A stretch of 64,000 bases of DNA, taken from contig NZ_BDCI01000043.1 in assembly GCF_001613425.1 (NCBI RefSeq), forward strand, positions 62,001-126,000. The letters run 5' to 3'. The position numbers and the translations under genes were made by a program. The notes under the pieces are model-generated. The model was not told the origin of the DNA. It did no database searches and saw only the letters and a program-made list of their open reading frames with translations. Of this stretch, positions 36,117-44,625 are shown one piece after another (the first letter of the stretch is position 1; each line of letters opens with the position of its first letter). The DNA is from Nocardia vulneris. Lineage in GTDB: Bacteria > Actinomycetota > Actinomycetes > Mycobacteriales > Mycobacteriaceae.

Positions 36117-36338
36117 ATGAAGATCAGCACCTTGCTCGCCGCCGTCGCGCTGTCGGCGGGCCTCGTCGCCGGGGGGTCGGCGGTGGCCAACGCGGAGACG
36201 ATCTACGTCGGCACCTACGGCACCGAGGCGGCCTGCCGCGCCGACGGCGCCGACGCACCCGCGCACCCCGACTGGAAGTGGTGGGAGTGCCGGCAGACCC
36301 CGACCGGTGAGTGGGACCTGTACTACTCCACCAACTGA
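36117..36338 (+). CDS. Small secreted protein, 73 aa
   Basis: A Sec signal peptide (MKISTLLAAVALSAGLVAGG, cleavage after SAVANA) leaves a mature domain of about 47 residues with two Cys that can form one disulfide and four Trp. AAAGGAAAA lies close before the ATG. No named family, but tiny Cys-pair secreted proteins of this sort are common in Nocardia. Confidence 0.75.
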   Translation: MKISTLLAAVALSAGLVAGGSAVANAETIYVGTYGTEAACRADGADAPAHPDWKWWECRQTPTGEWDLYYSTN

Positions 36339-36351
36339 GCCGTCCGGCGGG

Positions 36352-36391
36352 CGCACGAGGTCTGAAATGCCCTATTCTCAGACCTCGTGCG
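36352..36391 (+). promoter_or_regulatory. Hairpin and -10 element overlapping the response-regulator start
   Basis: Perfect 14-bp arms CGCACGAGGTCTGA / TCAGACCTCGTGCG around a 12-nt loop. The right arm contains the GTG start (36387-36389). TATTCT (36373-36378) fits a -10 box, which would start transcription at about 36385-36387 and give a leaderless mRNA lacking the left arm. Readthrough mRNA from upstream would carry the whole stem, hiding the GTG or terminating. Confidence 0.6.
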
Positions 36392-37061
36392 TGTGCTGGT
36401 GGTGGAGGACGACGAGGGTCTCGGCATCGAAGTCGCCGCCGGACTGCGCGCAGCAGGCTTCGCGGTGGATCTGGCCGGACGGCTCGCCGACGCCGATCTG
36501 AAGATCGCCGTCAACACCTATGACGTCCTCGTCGTCGACCGCGGCCTGCCCGACGGTGACGGCCTGCGGCTCGTCGCCCACCACCGCGCGGCCGGCCTGC
36601 GGGTGCCGGTATTGATGCTCACCGCACGCGACGGACTCGCCGATCGCATCGCCGGCTTCGACCACGGCGCCGACGACTACCTGGTCAAACCGTTCGCCCT
36701 GCCCGAACTCGCCGCCAGGGTGCGGGCACTGAGCCGCCGCCGCGAACACCCGGCGCCCGCGCGCATCGTGCTCGGTGACATCGATATCGACCTGCCGCGG
36801 CGCCGGGTGCAGCGCGCGGGCATCCTGCGCTCGCTGACGCCGAAGGAATTCGCGGTACTCGAACTGCTCGCCACCCGCGCGGGCGCCGTGGTGTCGCGCA
36901 GCGAGCTCATCGAGTGCTGCTGGGACGAGATGGCTGAACCCGCCTCCAATGTGGTCGACGCCGTCATCGCCCAGCTGCGCCGCAAACTCGGGCCGCCGCA
37001 GGTGATCGAGACCGTGCGGGGCACCGGGTTCATGATCGGAAGTGCAGCATTCGCACGTTGA
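36387..37061 (+). CDS. OmpR-family response regulator
   Basis: A 224-residue regulator: receiver domain (1-118) with acidic pair EDD at 7-9, phospho-acceptor Asp51 and Lys in YLVKPF, and a C-terminal winged HTH (about 130-220, SLTPKEFAVLELLA and VVDAVIAQLRRKLG). GTG start. Its stop overlaps the TTG start of the kinase gene (TTGA), so the pair is made in fixed ratio. Target genes unknown; the small secreted protein gene just upstream is one candidate. Confidence 0.94.
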   Translation: MRVLVVEDDEGLGIEVAAGLRAAGFAVDLAGRLADADLKIAVNTYDVLVVDRGLPDGDGLRLVAHHRAAGLRVPVLMLTARDGLADRIAGFDHGADDYLVKPFALPELAARVRALSRRREHPAPARIVLGDIDIDLPRRRVQRAGILRSLTPKEFAVLELLATRAGAVVSRSELIECCWDEMAEPASNVVDAVIAQLRRKLGPPQVIETVRGTGFMIGSAAFAR

Positions 37062-38365
37062 GTCCCGGCCCGAGCCGCGGCGGCATCCGTTCGGCCGGTT
37101 TCACCGGCGCGCGGCCGGCGGTGGCCCGGCTGCGCCGCACCCGCTGGCTGCTGACCGCGCTCATCACCGGAATCACCGCGACCTGCCTGATCATCCTCGG
37201 CGTCGTCGCGGCGACCATCGACGCGCGCTCGCGGCACAACGCGATCGACAACAGCCTCGACCGGGTGGTGACCGGCCTGTGGCGCAGCATCGACTTCGAC
37301 CTCGACGCGCAGGCCATCGATCTCGAACAGGTGAAGCGCGACGACCTCGCCAACGGCGAGACCGCGGTGCTGATCGTGCGCACCGACGAGAACGGGCACT
37401 GGCGCGAGATCTACGGGCACCTGCGTTCCTGGTTACCCGCGTCGGTGGGCGCCGAGGCGCTAGCCGACGACGCCGTCCGCGCGTCGGGCACCGTCTTCCA
37501 GGACGACCGCGACAGCGCGGGGCGACCGGTGCGGCTGGCCGCGACGCCGGTGTCCTGGGAGGACACCACGACCCAGGCGGTGGTCATCGCGGGCACGAAT
37601 CCCGGCCTGCGCGACCGTGATCGCGCCCTGCTGCTGTGGGGTCTGGTGGTCGGCGGCCTGACCCTGGTCGCCCTGTCCGCCCTTGCCGCCCATGCGCTTT
37701 CGGGTCGCAGCATGCGGCAGGCGATGGTGCTGATCGAGGAACAGGAACGGTTTCTCGGCGATGCCGCGCACGAGTTGCGTACGCCGCTCACTACTTTGGG
37801 TCTGGTCACCGCGCCGCGACGGCGCAATCCCCACGAGGTGGAGCGCGCACTGACCGACGCGGGTGCGCTCGGCGCCCGGATGGAGCGGATCGTCACGGGA
37901 CTGCTCGCGCGGGCCAGGATGCAGGCCGGGGTGACGACGATGGAGCGCGTGCAGTTGTTGCTCGATCAACTCACCGAATCGGTCGTCGAGGAATTCCAGG
38001 CGACCATCATCGTGCAGAGCAATCCGACTGTCGTGGTGGGCGATCCGAATCTGCTGAGCCTCGCGGTGCGCAATCTGCTCGAGAACGCGATCACGCACGG
38101 CGCGATCAACCCCGGCGCCCCGATCGAGGTGCACGTCGCCGACGGCCGGGTCAGCGTGCGCGATCACGGCGCCGGACTGCACCCGCAGCTGTCGAGCAAC
38201 CCGTTCGAGCGAGGTGTCACCGGCGGCCGGGGCAGTGGCATCGGCCTCGCGCTGGTCGCGTGGATCGCCGAATTGCACGGTGGCACAGCCACGATGGAAC
38301 CCGCACCGGGCGGCGGCACCCTCGCGACCATCGCGCTGCCGCCGCCGACGCTGGGCCTGGGTTGA
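37058..38365 (+). CDS. Sensor histidine kinase
   Basis: A 435-residue membrane kinase. TM1 about 34-56 and TM2 about 188-210 flank a periplasmic sensor domain of about 130 residues. Then come the H-box DAAHELRTPLT (His about 239), N-box NLLENAITHG, and G-boxes HGAGLH and GRGSGIGLAL. It phosphorylates the coupled OmpR-type regulator. TTG start overlaps the regulator stop. Its stop is only 4 bp from the stop of the convergent glpD, leaving no room for a terminator. Confidence 0.93.
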   Translation: MSPGPSRGGIRSAGFTGARPAVARLRRTRWLLTALITGITATCLIILGVVAATIDARSRHNAIDNSLDRVVTGLWRSIDFDLDAQAIDLEQVKRDDLANGETAVLIVRTDENGHWREIYGHLRSWLPASVGAEALADDAVRASGTVFQDDRDSAGRPVRLAATPVSWEDTTTQAVVIAGTNPGLRDRDRALLLWGLVVGGLTLVALSALAAHALSGRSMRQAMVLIEEQERFLGDAAHELRTPLTTLGLVTAPRRRNPHEVERALTDAGALGARMERIVTGLLARARMQAGVTTMERVQLLLDQLTESVVEEFQATIIVQSNPTVVVGDPNLLSLAVRNLLENAITHGAINPGAPIEVHVADGRVSVRDHGAGLHPQLSSNPFERGVTGGRGSGIGLALVAWIAELHGGTATMEPAPGGGTLATIALPPPTLGLG

Positions 38366-38369
38366 ACCG

Positions 38370-40136
38370 CTACGAATTCGGTTGCCGCGCCGCCTTGCTC
38401 GCCGAGCCGTCGGCCGGTACGGGCTCGAGGATCTCCGGCCGCGGTTCGGGCGCCGCGATGCGCAACGCGTCTGCCGAGGCATCGTCGGGCTGGGTCTGCG
38501 AGCGGATCTCCGCCTCGACCCGCGCCCGGTAAGTCGTCACCTCACGGTCGATTTCGGCGTCGTCCCAGCCGAGGACCGGCGCGACCAGCTGCGCCACCTG
38601 CGCGGCGCAGTCGGCGCCGCGATGGGAGTACTCGATGGAGATACGGGTGCGCCGGGCCAGGATGTCGTCCAGGTGCAACGCACCTTCGGCCGCGGCCGCG
38701 TAGACGGCCTCCACCTGCAGATACGACGGTGCGTCGGTAATCGGTTGCAGCAGTTCGGGTTTGCCGTCCGCCATGGCCATCACCTCGTCGATCAGCGAGC
38801 CGTAGCGGTCGAGCAGGTGCTTGATCCGGTACGGGTGCACGCCGTAGGCCTCGGCCAGCTGCACCGTCTGATTGACCAGTGCGAAGTAGCCGTCCGCGCC
38901 GAGCAGCGGCACCTTCTCGGTGATCGAGGGCGAAACCCGGGCCGGAATGTCCTGGGCCGCCTCGTCGACCGCGTCGTAGGCCATCACCCGGTAGGTGGTG
39001 TACTTGCCGCCCGCGATGCCGACCAGCCCGGGCGCGACCCGGGCGACGGCATGTTCGCGCGACAGCTTGGAGGTCTCGTCGCTCTCCCCCGCCAGCAGCG
39101 GCCGCAGCCCCGCGTAGACGCCGTCGATGTCGTCGTGGGTGAGCGGGGTGACCAGCACCTCGTTGACCCGGTCGAGCAGATAGTCGATATCGGCCTTGGT
39201 GGCGGCCGGATGCGCGAGGTCGAGATTCCAGTCGGTGTCGGTGGTACCGACGATCCAGTGGGTGCCCCAGGGAATGATGAACAATACCGACGTCGGCGTG
39301 CGCAGGATGATCGCGGCATCGCTGACGATCCGGTCCCGCGGCACCACGATGTGCACGCCCTTCGACGCGCGCACGTGGAACCGGCCCCGCTGATGTGCCA
39401 GCGCCTGCACCTCGTCGGTCCACACGCCGGTCGCGTTGATCACCACGTGCGCGCGCACCTCCGCGACGCGGCCGTCCTCGCTGTCGCGCACCCGCACGCC
39501 GACCACCCGATCCGCCTCCCGCAGGAAGCCGACCACCTGGGTGGAGGTGCGGATCACCGCGCCGTAGTGCGCGGCGGTCCGCGCCACCGTCATGGTGTGC
39601 CGGGCGTCGTCGACGACGGTGTCGTAGTAGCTGACGCCGCCGATCAGCGCGCTGCGCTTGAGCCCGGGCGAGAGCCGCAGCGCTCCCATCCGGGTCAGAT
39701 GCCGTTGACCGGGAACCGATTTGGCGCCGCCCATGGTGTCGTAGAGCACCAGCCCGGCCGCGACATACGGGCGTTCCCAGGCCCGATGGGTGAGCGGGTA
39801 GAGGAAGCGCAGCGGTTTCACCAGATGCGGCGCCAGCGTGGAGAGCGCCAGCTCGCGCTCGCGCAACGCCTCGCGCACCAGGCCGAACTCCAACTGCTCC
39901 AGGTAGCGCAGGCCACCGTGGAACATCTTCGACGACCGGCTCGACGTGCCGGAGGCGAGGTCACGGGCCTCGACCAGCGCGACCTGCAGGCCGCGGGTGG
40001 CCGCGTCCAGGGCGATACCCGCGCCGACCACGCCACCACCGATGACGACCACGTCGAAATGGTCCTTACCGAACCGTTCCCAGGCCGTCCTGCGCTGCTC
40101 CGGACCGAGGAACTGGGATTCCGGCTTCTTGGTCAT
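38370..40136 (-). CDS. glpD: Glycerol-3-phosphate dehydrogenase
   Basis: A 588-residue FAD enzyme that oxidises sn-glycerol 3-phosphate to dihydroxyacetone phosphate and passes electrons to quinone at the membrane. FAD fold VVVIGGGVVGAGIALDAATR (about 28-47), SSRSSKMFHGGLRYLE, KGVHIVVPRDR, WGTHWIVGTTDTDW and GGKYTTYRVMA are family motifs, and the C-terminal DAO_C domain is complete. The tail beyond about 555 is low-complexity. Divergent from glpK across 223 bp, so glycerol use is encoded as a divergon; no GlpR-type regulator is adjacent. Confidence 0.96.
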   Translation of the reverse strand: MTKKPESQFLGPEQRRTAWERFGKDHFDVVVIGGGVVGAGIALDAATRGLQVALVEARDLASGTSSRSSKMFHGGLRYLEQLEFGLVREALRERELALSTLAPHLVKPLRFLYPLTHRAWERPYVAAGLVLYDTMGGAKSVPGQRHLTRMGALRLSPGLKRSALIGGVSYYDTVVDDARHTMTVARTAAHYGAVIRTSTQVVGFLREADRVVGVRVRDSEDGRVAEVRAHVVINATGVWTDEVQALAHQRGRFHVRASKGVHIVVPRDRIVSDAAIILRTPTSVLFIIPWGTHWIVGTTDTDWNLDLAHPAATKADIDYLLDRVNEVLVTPLTHDDIDGVYAGLRPLLAGESDETSKLSREHAVARVAPGLVGIAGGKYTTYRVMAYDAVDEAAQDIPARVSPSITEKVPLLGADGYFALVNQTVQLAEAYGVHPYRIKHLLDRYGSLIDEVMAMADGKPELLQPITDAPSYLQVEAVYAAAAEGALHLDDILARRTRISIEYSHRGADCAAQVAQLVAPVLGWDDAEIDREVTTYRARVEAEIRSQTQPDDASADALRIAAPEPRPEILEPVPADGSASKAARQPNS

Positions 40137-40347
40137 GCTCGACTCCTCCAGCCGCGCCGGTTGCCGACGACGTTGTGGTCTTCTTCGGGCATAGCTCGAC
40201 CTGCTCTGCTAACAGGCTAGGCGAACGGCCCGCGATCTCGTCGACCGCGCCGTCCGCCCGTGTCGTCGAACGCTACCCGGCGGTAACCACTACCAACCTA
40301 CTCGAGGCGCGCGCCCGACAATCGGCCACAGCGCGTTCGACGTTTAG

Positions 40348-40353
40348 TAACCT
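40348..40353 (+). promoter_or_regulatory. Putative glpK -10 element (leaderless)
   Basis: TAACCT lies seven bases before the ATG at 40360, so transcription would begin at or next to the start codon. No Shine-Dalgarno is present and no -35 is clear. Confidence 0.35.
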
Positions 40354-40359
40354 GCACGA

Positions 40360-41859
40360 ATGCGTCGCTATGTGGCCGCCATCGACCAGGGCACGACCTC
40401 GAGTCGATGCATCGTCTTCGATCGGCAAGGGCGCGTCGTCGGCGTCGCCCAGCGCGAACACGAGCAGATCTTCCCGCGCCGGGGCTGGGTCGAGCACGAC
40501 GCCGAATCCATCTGGCAGAACACCGAATCAGTGCTCGGCGAGGTGCTCGACGAGCACGATCTGAGCGCCGGCGACATCGCCGCCGTCGGGGTCACCAATC
40601 AGCGCGAGACCACCGTGGTGTGGGATCGGGCCACCGGCAAGCCGATCCATCACGCCATCGTGTGGCAGGACACCCGCACCGACCGGCTCACCACCGAACT
40701 CGGCGGCGATATCGGGCCGACCCGCTACCAGGAACGCACCGGGCTGCCGCTGTCCACCTACTTCGCCGGGCCGAAGCTGCGCTGGCTGCTGGACCACGTG
40801 GACGGCGCCCGCGACCGCGCCGAGGCCGGCGAACTCTGCTTCGGCACCATCGACAGCTGGGTGCTGTGGAACCTCACCGGCGAGCACATCACGGACGTGA
40901 CCAACGCCTCGCGCACCATGCTGATGGATCTGCGCACCCGGCAATGGGATGCGCAGATCTGCGCCGAGTTCGGTGTGCCGGAGGCGATGCTGCCGCAGAT
41001 CCGCAGCTCCTCGGAGGTGTACGCGGAGATCAATTCCGGTCCGCTGCAAGGGGTGCCGGTCGCGGGCATCCTCGGCGACCAGCAGGCCGCCACCTTCGGC
41101 CAGGCCTGCCTTTCGCCCGGCGAGGCCAAGAACACCTACGGCACTGGCAATTTCATGCTGCTCAACACCGGCACCACGCCGGTGGTGAGCAGGCACGGTC
41201 TGCTCACCACCGTCTGCTACCAACTCGGTGACGCGGACGCGGTGTACGCGCTGGAGGGCTCGATCGCGGTGACCGGCTCACTGGTGCAATGGTTCCGGGA
41301 CAACCTGGGCATCATCTCCGCCGCCGGGGAGATCGAACCGCTGGCGCGCAGCGTCGAGGACAACGGCGGCGCCTACATCGTGCCCGCCTTCTCCGGGCTG
41401 TTCGCGCCGCGCTGGCGGCCGGACGCGCGCGGGGTGATCGCCGGGCTGACCCGCTTCGTGAACAAGGCCCACCTGGCCCGAGCGGTGCTGGAGTCCACCG
41501 CTTTTCAGACCCGTGAGGTGGTCGACGCCATGCGCGCCGACGCCGAATCCGAGCAGCTCGATCTGGAACTCACCACCCTGAAGGTGGACGGCGGAATGGT
41601 CGGCAACGATCTGCTGATGCAGTTCCAGTCCGACATCCTCGACGTGCCCGTGGTGCGTCCGGTGGTCAACGAGACCACTGCGCTCGGCGCCGCCTACGCC
41701 GCAGGCCTGGCGGTCGATTTCTGGGCGAGTACCGATGACATCAAAGAGAACTGGGCCGCGGACAAGACCTGGGAGCCCACCATGTCCGACGCGGATCGCG
41801 ACGAGCATCTGCGGGCCTGGAACAAGGCCGTCGAGCGCACCTACGGATGGGCCGACTGA
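40360..41859 (+). CDS. glpK: Glycerol kinase
   Basis: A 499-residue FGGY kinase that makes sn-glycerol 3-phosphate from glycerol and ATP, the substrate of GlpD. The N-terminal IDQGTTSSRCIVFD phosphate loop, GWVEHDAESIW, NQRETTVVWDR, GNFMLLNTG and the C-terminal KVDGGMVGNDLLMQFQ signature are all present at normal length. It is divergent from glpD. The ATG is immediately after a -10-like element. Confidence 0.97.
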   Translation: MRRYVAAIDQGTTSSRCIVFDRQGRVVGVAQREHEQIFPRRGWVEHDAESIWQNTESVLGEVLDEHDLSAGDIAAVGVTNQRETTVVWDRATGKPIHHAIVWQDTRTDRLTTELGGDIGPTRYQERTGLPLSTYFAGPKLRWLLDHVDGARDRAEAGELCFGTIDSWVLWNLTGEHITDVTNASRTMLMDLRTRQWDAQICAEFGVPEAMLPQIRSSSEVYAEINSGPLQGVPVAGILGDQQAATFGQACLSPGEAKNTYGTGNFMLLNTGTTPVVSRHGLLTTVCYQLGDADAVYALEGSIAVTGSLVQWFRDNLGIISAAGEIEPLARSVEDNGGAYIVPAFSGLFAPRWRPDARGVIAGLTRFVNKAHLARAVLESTAFQTREVVDAMRADAESEQLDLELTTLKVDGGMVGNDLLMQFQSDILDVPVVRPVVNETTALGAAYAAGLAVDFWASTDDIKENWAADKTWEPTMSDADRDEHLRAWNKAVERTYGWAD

Positions 41860-41961
41860 GCCGTACGCGAGCAGTGATCTGCGTCACTCCACGGAACCGC
41901 CGGCGCACTGCCGCCGTCGAATCCGACGTACCGATCATTCTCTCGAAAGGCATGAAAAGCC

Positions 41962-42174
41962 ATGAGCCGCACCCTATCTGCACTTGCCATCGGCGCCTTG
42001 ACCGTCGGCGTGGTCGCCCTCGTCGCACCCGCTGCGCAGGCCGCCCAAGCCTACGAACCCTGCCCGATCGCGGGGCAGACCCTGCGCGATCAGAATCTCG
42101 TCTGCGCCTGGGGCGGTAACGGAAACGTGTGGCTGCCCATCGGCGGCAAGCAGCCGGGCATCAACAAGCGCTGA
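41962..42174 (+). CDS. Small secreted protein, 70 aa
   Basis: A Sec signal peptide (MSRTLSALAIGALTVGVVAL, cleavage after AAQA) leaves about 42 residues with two Cys (CPIAGQ and LVCAWG) and a Gly/Trp-rich centre. GAAAGG lies before the ATG. Not related in sequence to the secreted protein at 36117. Function unknown. Confidence 0.72.
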   Translation: MSRTLSALAIGALTVGVVALVAPAAQAAQAYEPCPIAGQTLRDQNLVCAWGGNGNVWLPIGGKQPGINKR

Positions 42175-42258
42175 CGTGTCTCGCCCGCGGCCGCCGGGCC
42201 GCGTGACTCACGCGCGCTGACGGCCGCGGCCCGCCAGCGACAGCTGCAGGCGGGCAGG

Positions 42259-43434
42259 CTATTCCGCGGCGCTGGCCAGGCGGCGCACCGCCTCGGCGAG
42301 GGTGTCCGCGTCGGACGTGGTGAAGCACATGCGCATCGAGCTCCGATAGCCGCCGTCCACCGCGAAGGCCGCGCCCGGCACGTAGGCGACACCCGCGTCC
42401 AGTGCGCGCGGCAGCAGCTCGCGGGTGTCGGTGCCGTCGGTGAAATCGGCCCAGACGAACATCCCGCCGGTCGCGTCGGTACAGCGCACCCGGTCGCCGA
42501 AGCGGGTGCGCACCGCGTGCACCAGCGACTTGGCGCGTTCGCCGTAGGCCGTACGCACGTGATCGATATGCGCGGCCAACCAGTCCCGGTCGGCGAGCAG
42601 GTCGGCCGCGATCTGCTGGGTCAGGGCCGAACCACACAGGTCCGCACCCTGTTTCAGCAACTCGACCGCGCGGCACACCTCGTTCGGCGCGACCAGCCAG
42701 CCGACCCGCAGCGACGGCGCGAGGATCTTCGACGAACTCGACAGCCGAATCACGTTGCGGGAGTAGGTGGCCACCGGGGCGGGTGCGGGCTCGTCGAACC
42801 ACAGCTCGCCGTACGGGTCGTCCTCGATCACCCAGAAACCGTGCGCGTCAGCGAGTTCGGCGAGTTCGGCGCGGCGGGCGGGACTCATCGTGACCCCGCC
42901 CGGGTTGTGGAAATTGCTCACCGTGTGCACCACCGCGGGACGCTCACCCCGAGCGAGCAGGTCGGCGAGCACGTCGGTGCGCATTCCCTCGGCGTCCAGC
43001 GGCACGGCGACGATGCGCGCCCCCGCGGCCCGGAAGACTTGCAGCGCACCGACATAGGCCGGGTCCTCGACGATCACCAGCGCGCCCGGATCGAGCAGCA
43101 CCTCGGCGAGCAGCGACAGCGCCTGCTGCGAACCGTGCGTCACGAACACCTCGTCGACCGGCACCGCCCGGCCCAGGCGCGCCGTTTCCCGTTCCGCGAG
43201 CACCGCGCGCAGCGGCGCCCAGCCCGGCGACTCGGTGTACTGCAGGCAGGCCGCCTTGCGCAGCGCCGCGTCCGCGGCCTCGGCGATCCGCTCGCGCGGC
43301 ATCAGCGCGGCGTCGGGCAGCCCGCCGGCGAGCCCGATGATCTCGGCGCGCGCCGTGAGCTTGAGCAGGTCACGAATCGCCGAGCTCTGCAGTCCTGCGA
43401 GCTTGGCCGCGAGCGCGGGACGGGTCGGCGACAT
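42259..43434 (-). CDS. PLP-dependent aminotransferase (2-aminoadipate aminotransferase-like)
   Basis: A 391-residue fold-type I aminotransferase of the LysN / MocR-C-terminal group: IIGLAGGLPDAALMP near the start, LQYTESPGWAPLR, VVHTVSNFHNPGG, EDDPYGELWF and the PLP Lys in SSSSKILAPSLRVGW (near residue 234). There is no N-terminal GntR domain, so it is an enzyme, not a regulator. Given lat and pcd in the same window, deamination of 2-aminoadipate to 2-oxoadipate would extend the lysine route, but it is 36 kb away and the family has broad specificity. A perfect 20-bp dyad lies 28 bp upstream of its ATG. Confidence 0.88.
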   Translation of the reverse strand: MSPTRPALAAKLAGLQSSAIRDLLKLTARAEIIGLAGGLPDAALMPRERIAEAADAALRKAACLQYTESPGWAPLRAVLAERETARLGRAVPVDEVFVTHGSQQALSLLAEVLLDPGALVIVEDPAYVGALQVFRAAGARIVAVPLDAEGMRTDVLADLLARGERPAVVHTVSNFHNPGGVTMSPARRAELAELADAHGFWVIEDDPYGELWFDEPAPAPVATYSRNVIRLSSSSKILAPSLRVGWLVAPNEVCRAVELLKQGADLCGSALTQQIAADLLADRDWLAAHIDHVRTAYGERAKSLVHAVRTRFGDRVRCTDATGGMFVWADFTDGTDTRELLPRALDAGVAYVPGAAFAVDGGYRSSMRMCFTTSDADTLAEAVRRLASAAE

Positions 43435-43461
43435 GAGAAACCTCCGAACGAACGCCAGATA

Positions 43462-43481
43462 TGCGAAAGTCTACTTTCGCA
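43462..43481 (-). promoter_or_regulatory. Perfect operator palindrome upstream of the aminotransferase
   Basis: TGCGAAAG-TCTA-CTTTCGCA, 8-bp arms with a 4-bp centre, 28-47 bp before the start codon. A second dyad, ATATGA-N10-TCATAT (43495-43516), follows upstream. Their position fits repressor sites at the promoter. Confidence 0.6.
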
Positions 43482-43529
43482 CGGCGCCGACCAATATATG
43501 AAACGAATTTCTCATATGCTGAGAATCTC

Positions 43530-44549
43530 TCACACCTCGCGCGGCTTGATCGAGTAGACGAGCACCTTTCCGTCCCGGACCGCGGTGGTGATGGTCTGGT
43601 GGTAGATGGTCTCGGTGCCATCCGGTTTGCGCTGGGTCAGGTCCACGTCGAAGGTGTCGCTCGCCACCTCGGTGATCCGCAGGCAGTGCTTGGTCCCGAC
43701 CGGAACCTCGGCGTTGATACCGCCCTGGATGATCTCCGCCGACGAGACGTTCTCCGCGTCGGGCGCGACGAAGGCCCTGGCCTGTGCCCCGCTGCGCTGG
43801 ACATAGAAGGCGTACTGGAAGCCGAGGATCGCACCGGGCCCGCTCGCGGTGTCACCGTTGCCGTTACCGACCGTCACCTTGCCGTCCTTGCCGGTCGGAC
43901 AGGTCAACCCGGCCGCGGTGGTCGATCCGGGCGGCACGGGGCCGTCGTCGCCGCCGTTCCTGGACACCACGATGACGGTCACCGTCAGGCCGATCAGGAT
44001 GACGACCGCCAGCAGGCCGGCCAGTACGTTGCGGCCCTTGTGCGACCCGGTCCGGCGCGGCGGCACCGGTGCCGCCGGCGCACTCGGCGCCAACCGCTGC
44101 GCGATCGGATCGTCGGCCCAGGACAGCCCGGGCGAGGTGAGCGGCGGCGGCTTCGGCACGCTGCCGGTATCGGTGGGACGGGTCCACCACGAGTCCTTGT
44201 CGGCCTCGGCGGCCGGGCTCGCGGGCTGTTCGCGGTCCGGCTGCGGCGGGGGCGGGCTCGGCCGCGGGCCGGGCGCCGGGGGTGTCGTGGCGTCGGGCGC
44301 GCGATACTGCGGCGCGGGCGGCGTCGTCGGCTCCCACTCGTCGGCGGGCCGCCACACCAATTCAGGATGATCGGCGGTCTGCTCCGGCACCGGCCAACGC
44401 GGCCCGGTATCGCCCATCGGCGGACCGAACTCGGCAACGGGCGGCCCGAATTCCGAAACAGGCGGGCCGAATTCGCCCACCGGCGGGCCGAAATCCGACG
44501 CGGACCGGTCGTCGGTTTCGTCCTTCCTCGGATCACCGTCGGAGGTCAC
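43530..44549 (-). CDS. Single-span membrane protein with FGPPV repeats
   Basis: A 339-residue protein. Residues about 19-46 hold four copies of a 7-residue repeat (FGPPVGE / FGPPVSE / FGPPVAE / FGPPMGD), followed by a long Pro-rich cytoplasmic region to about 165. One membrane span follows (LAGLLAVVILIGLTVTVIVV, about 174-195). The external domain of about 140 residues has two Cys (TCPTG and KHCLRI) and a mixed alpha/beta look (FYVQRSGAQARAFVAPDAE). Conserved in Nocardia by impression, but no function is known to me. Same strand as the next envelope protein gene. Confidence 0.75.
   Translation of the reverse strand: MTSDGDPRKDETDDRSASDFGPPVGEFGPPVSEFGPPVAEFGPPMGDTGPRWPVPEQTADHPELVWRPADEWEPTTPPAPQYRAPDATTPPAPGPRPSPPPPQPDREQPASPAAEADKDSWWTRPTDTGSVPKPPPLTSPGLSWADDPIAQRLAPSAPAAPVPPRRTGSHKGRNVLAGLLAVVILIGLTVTVIVVSRNGGDDGPVPPGSTTAAGLTCPTGKDGKVTVGNGNGDTASGPGAILGFQYAFYVQRSGAQARAFVAPDAENVSSAEIIQGGINAEVPVGTKHCLRITEVASDTFDVDLTQRKPDGTETIYHQTITTAVRDGKVLVYSIKPREV
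44419..44502. repeat. Four 21-bp tandem repeats in the coding region
   Basis: Units begin GGCGGACCG, GGCGGCCCG, GGCGGGCCG and GGCGGGCCG at 44419, 44440, 44461 and 44482; each encodes one FGPP heptad on the minus strand. Confidence 0.9.
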
Positions 44550-44625
44550 ACCCCATCCTTTCCCCAGGACACACGTGTGGGGCGGTCGTGAACGACCGCC
44601 CCACCCGTCGAAAAATCAGATCGTG

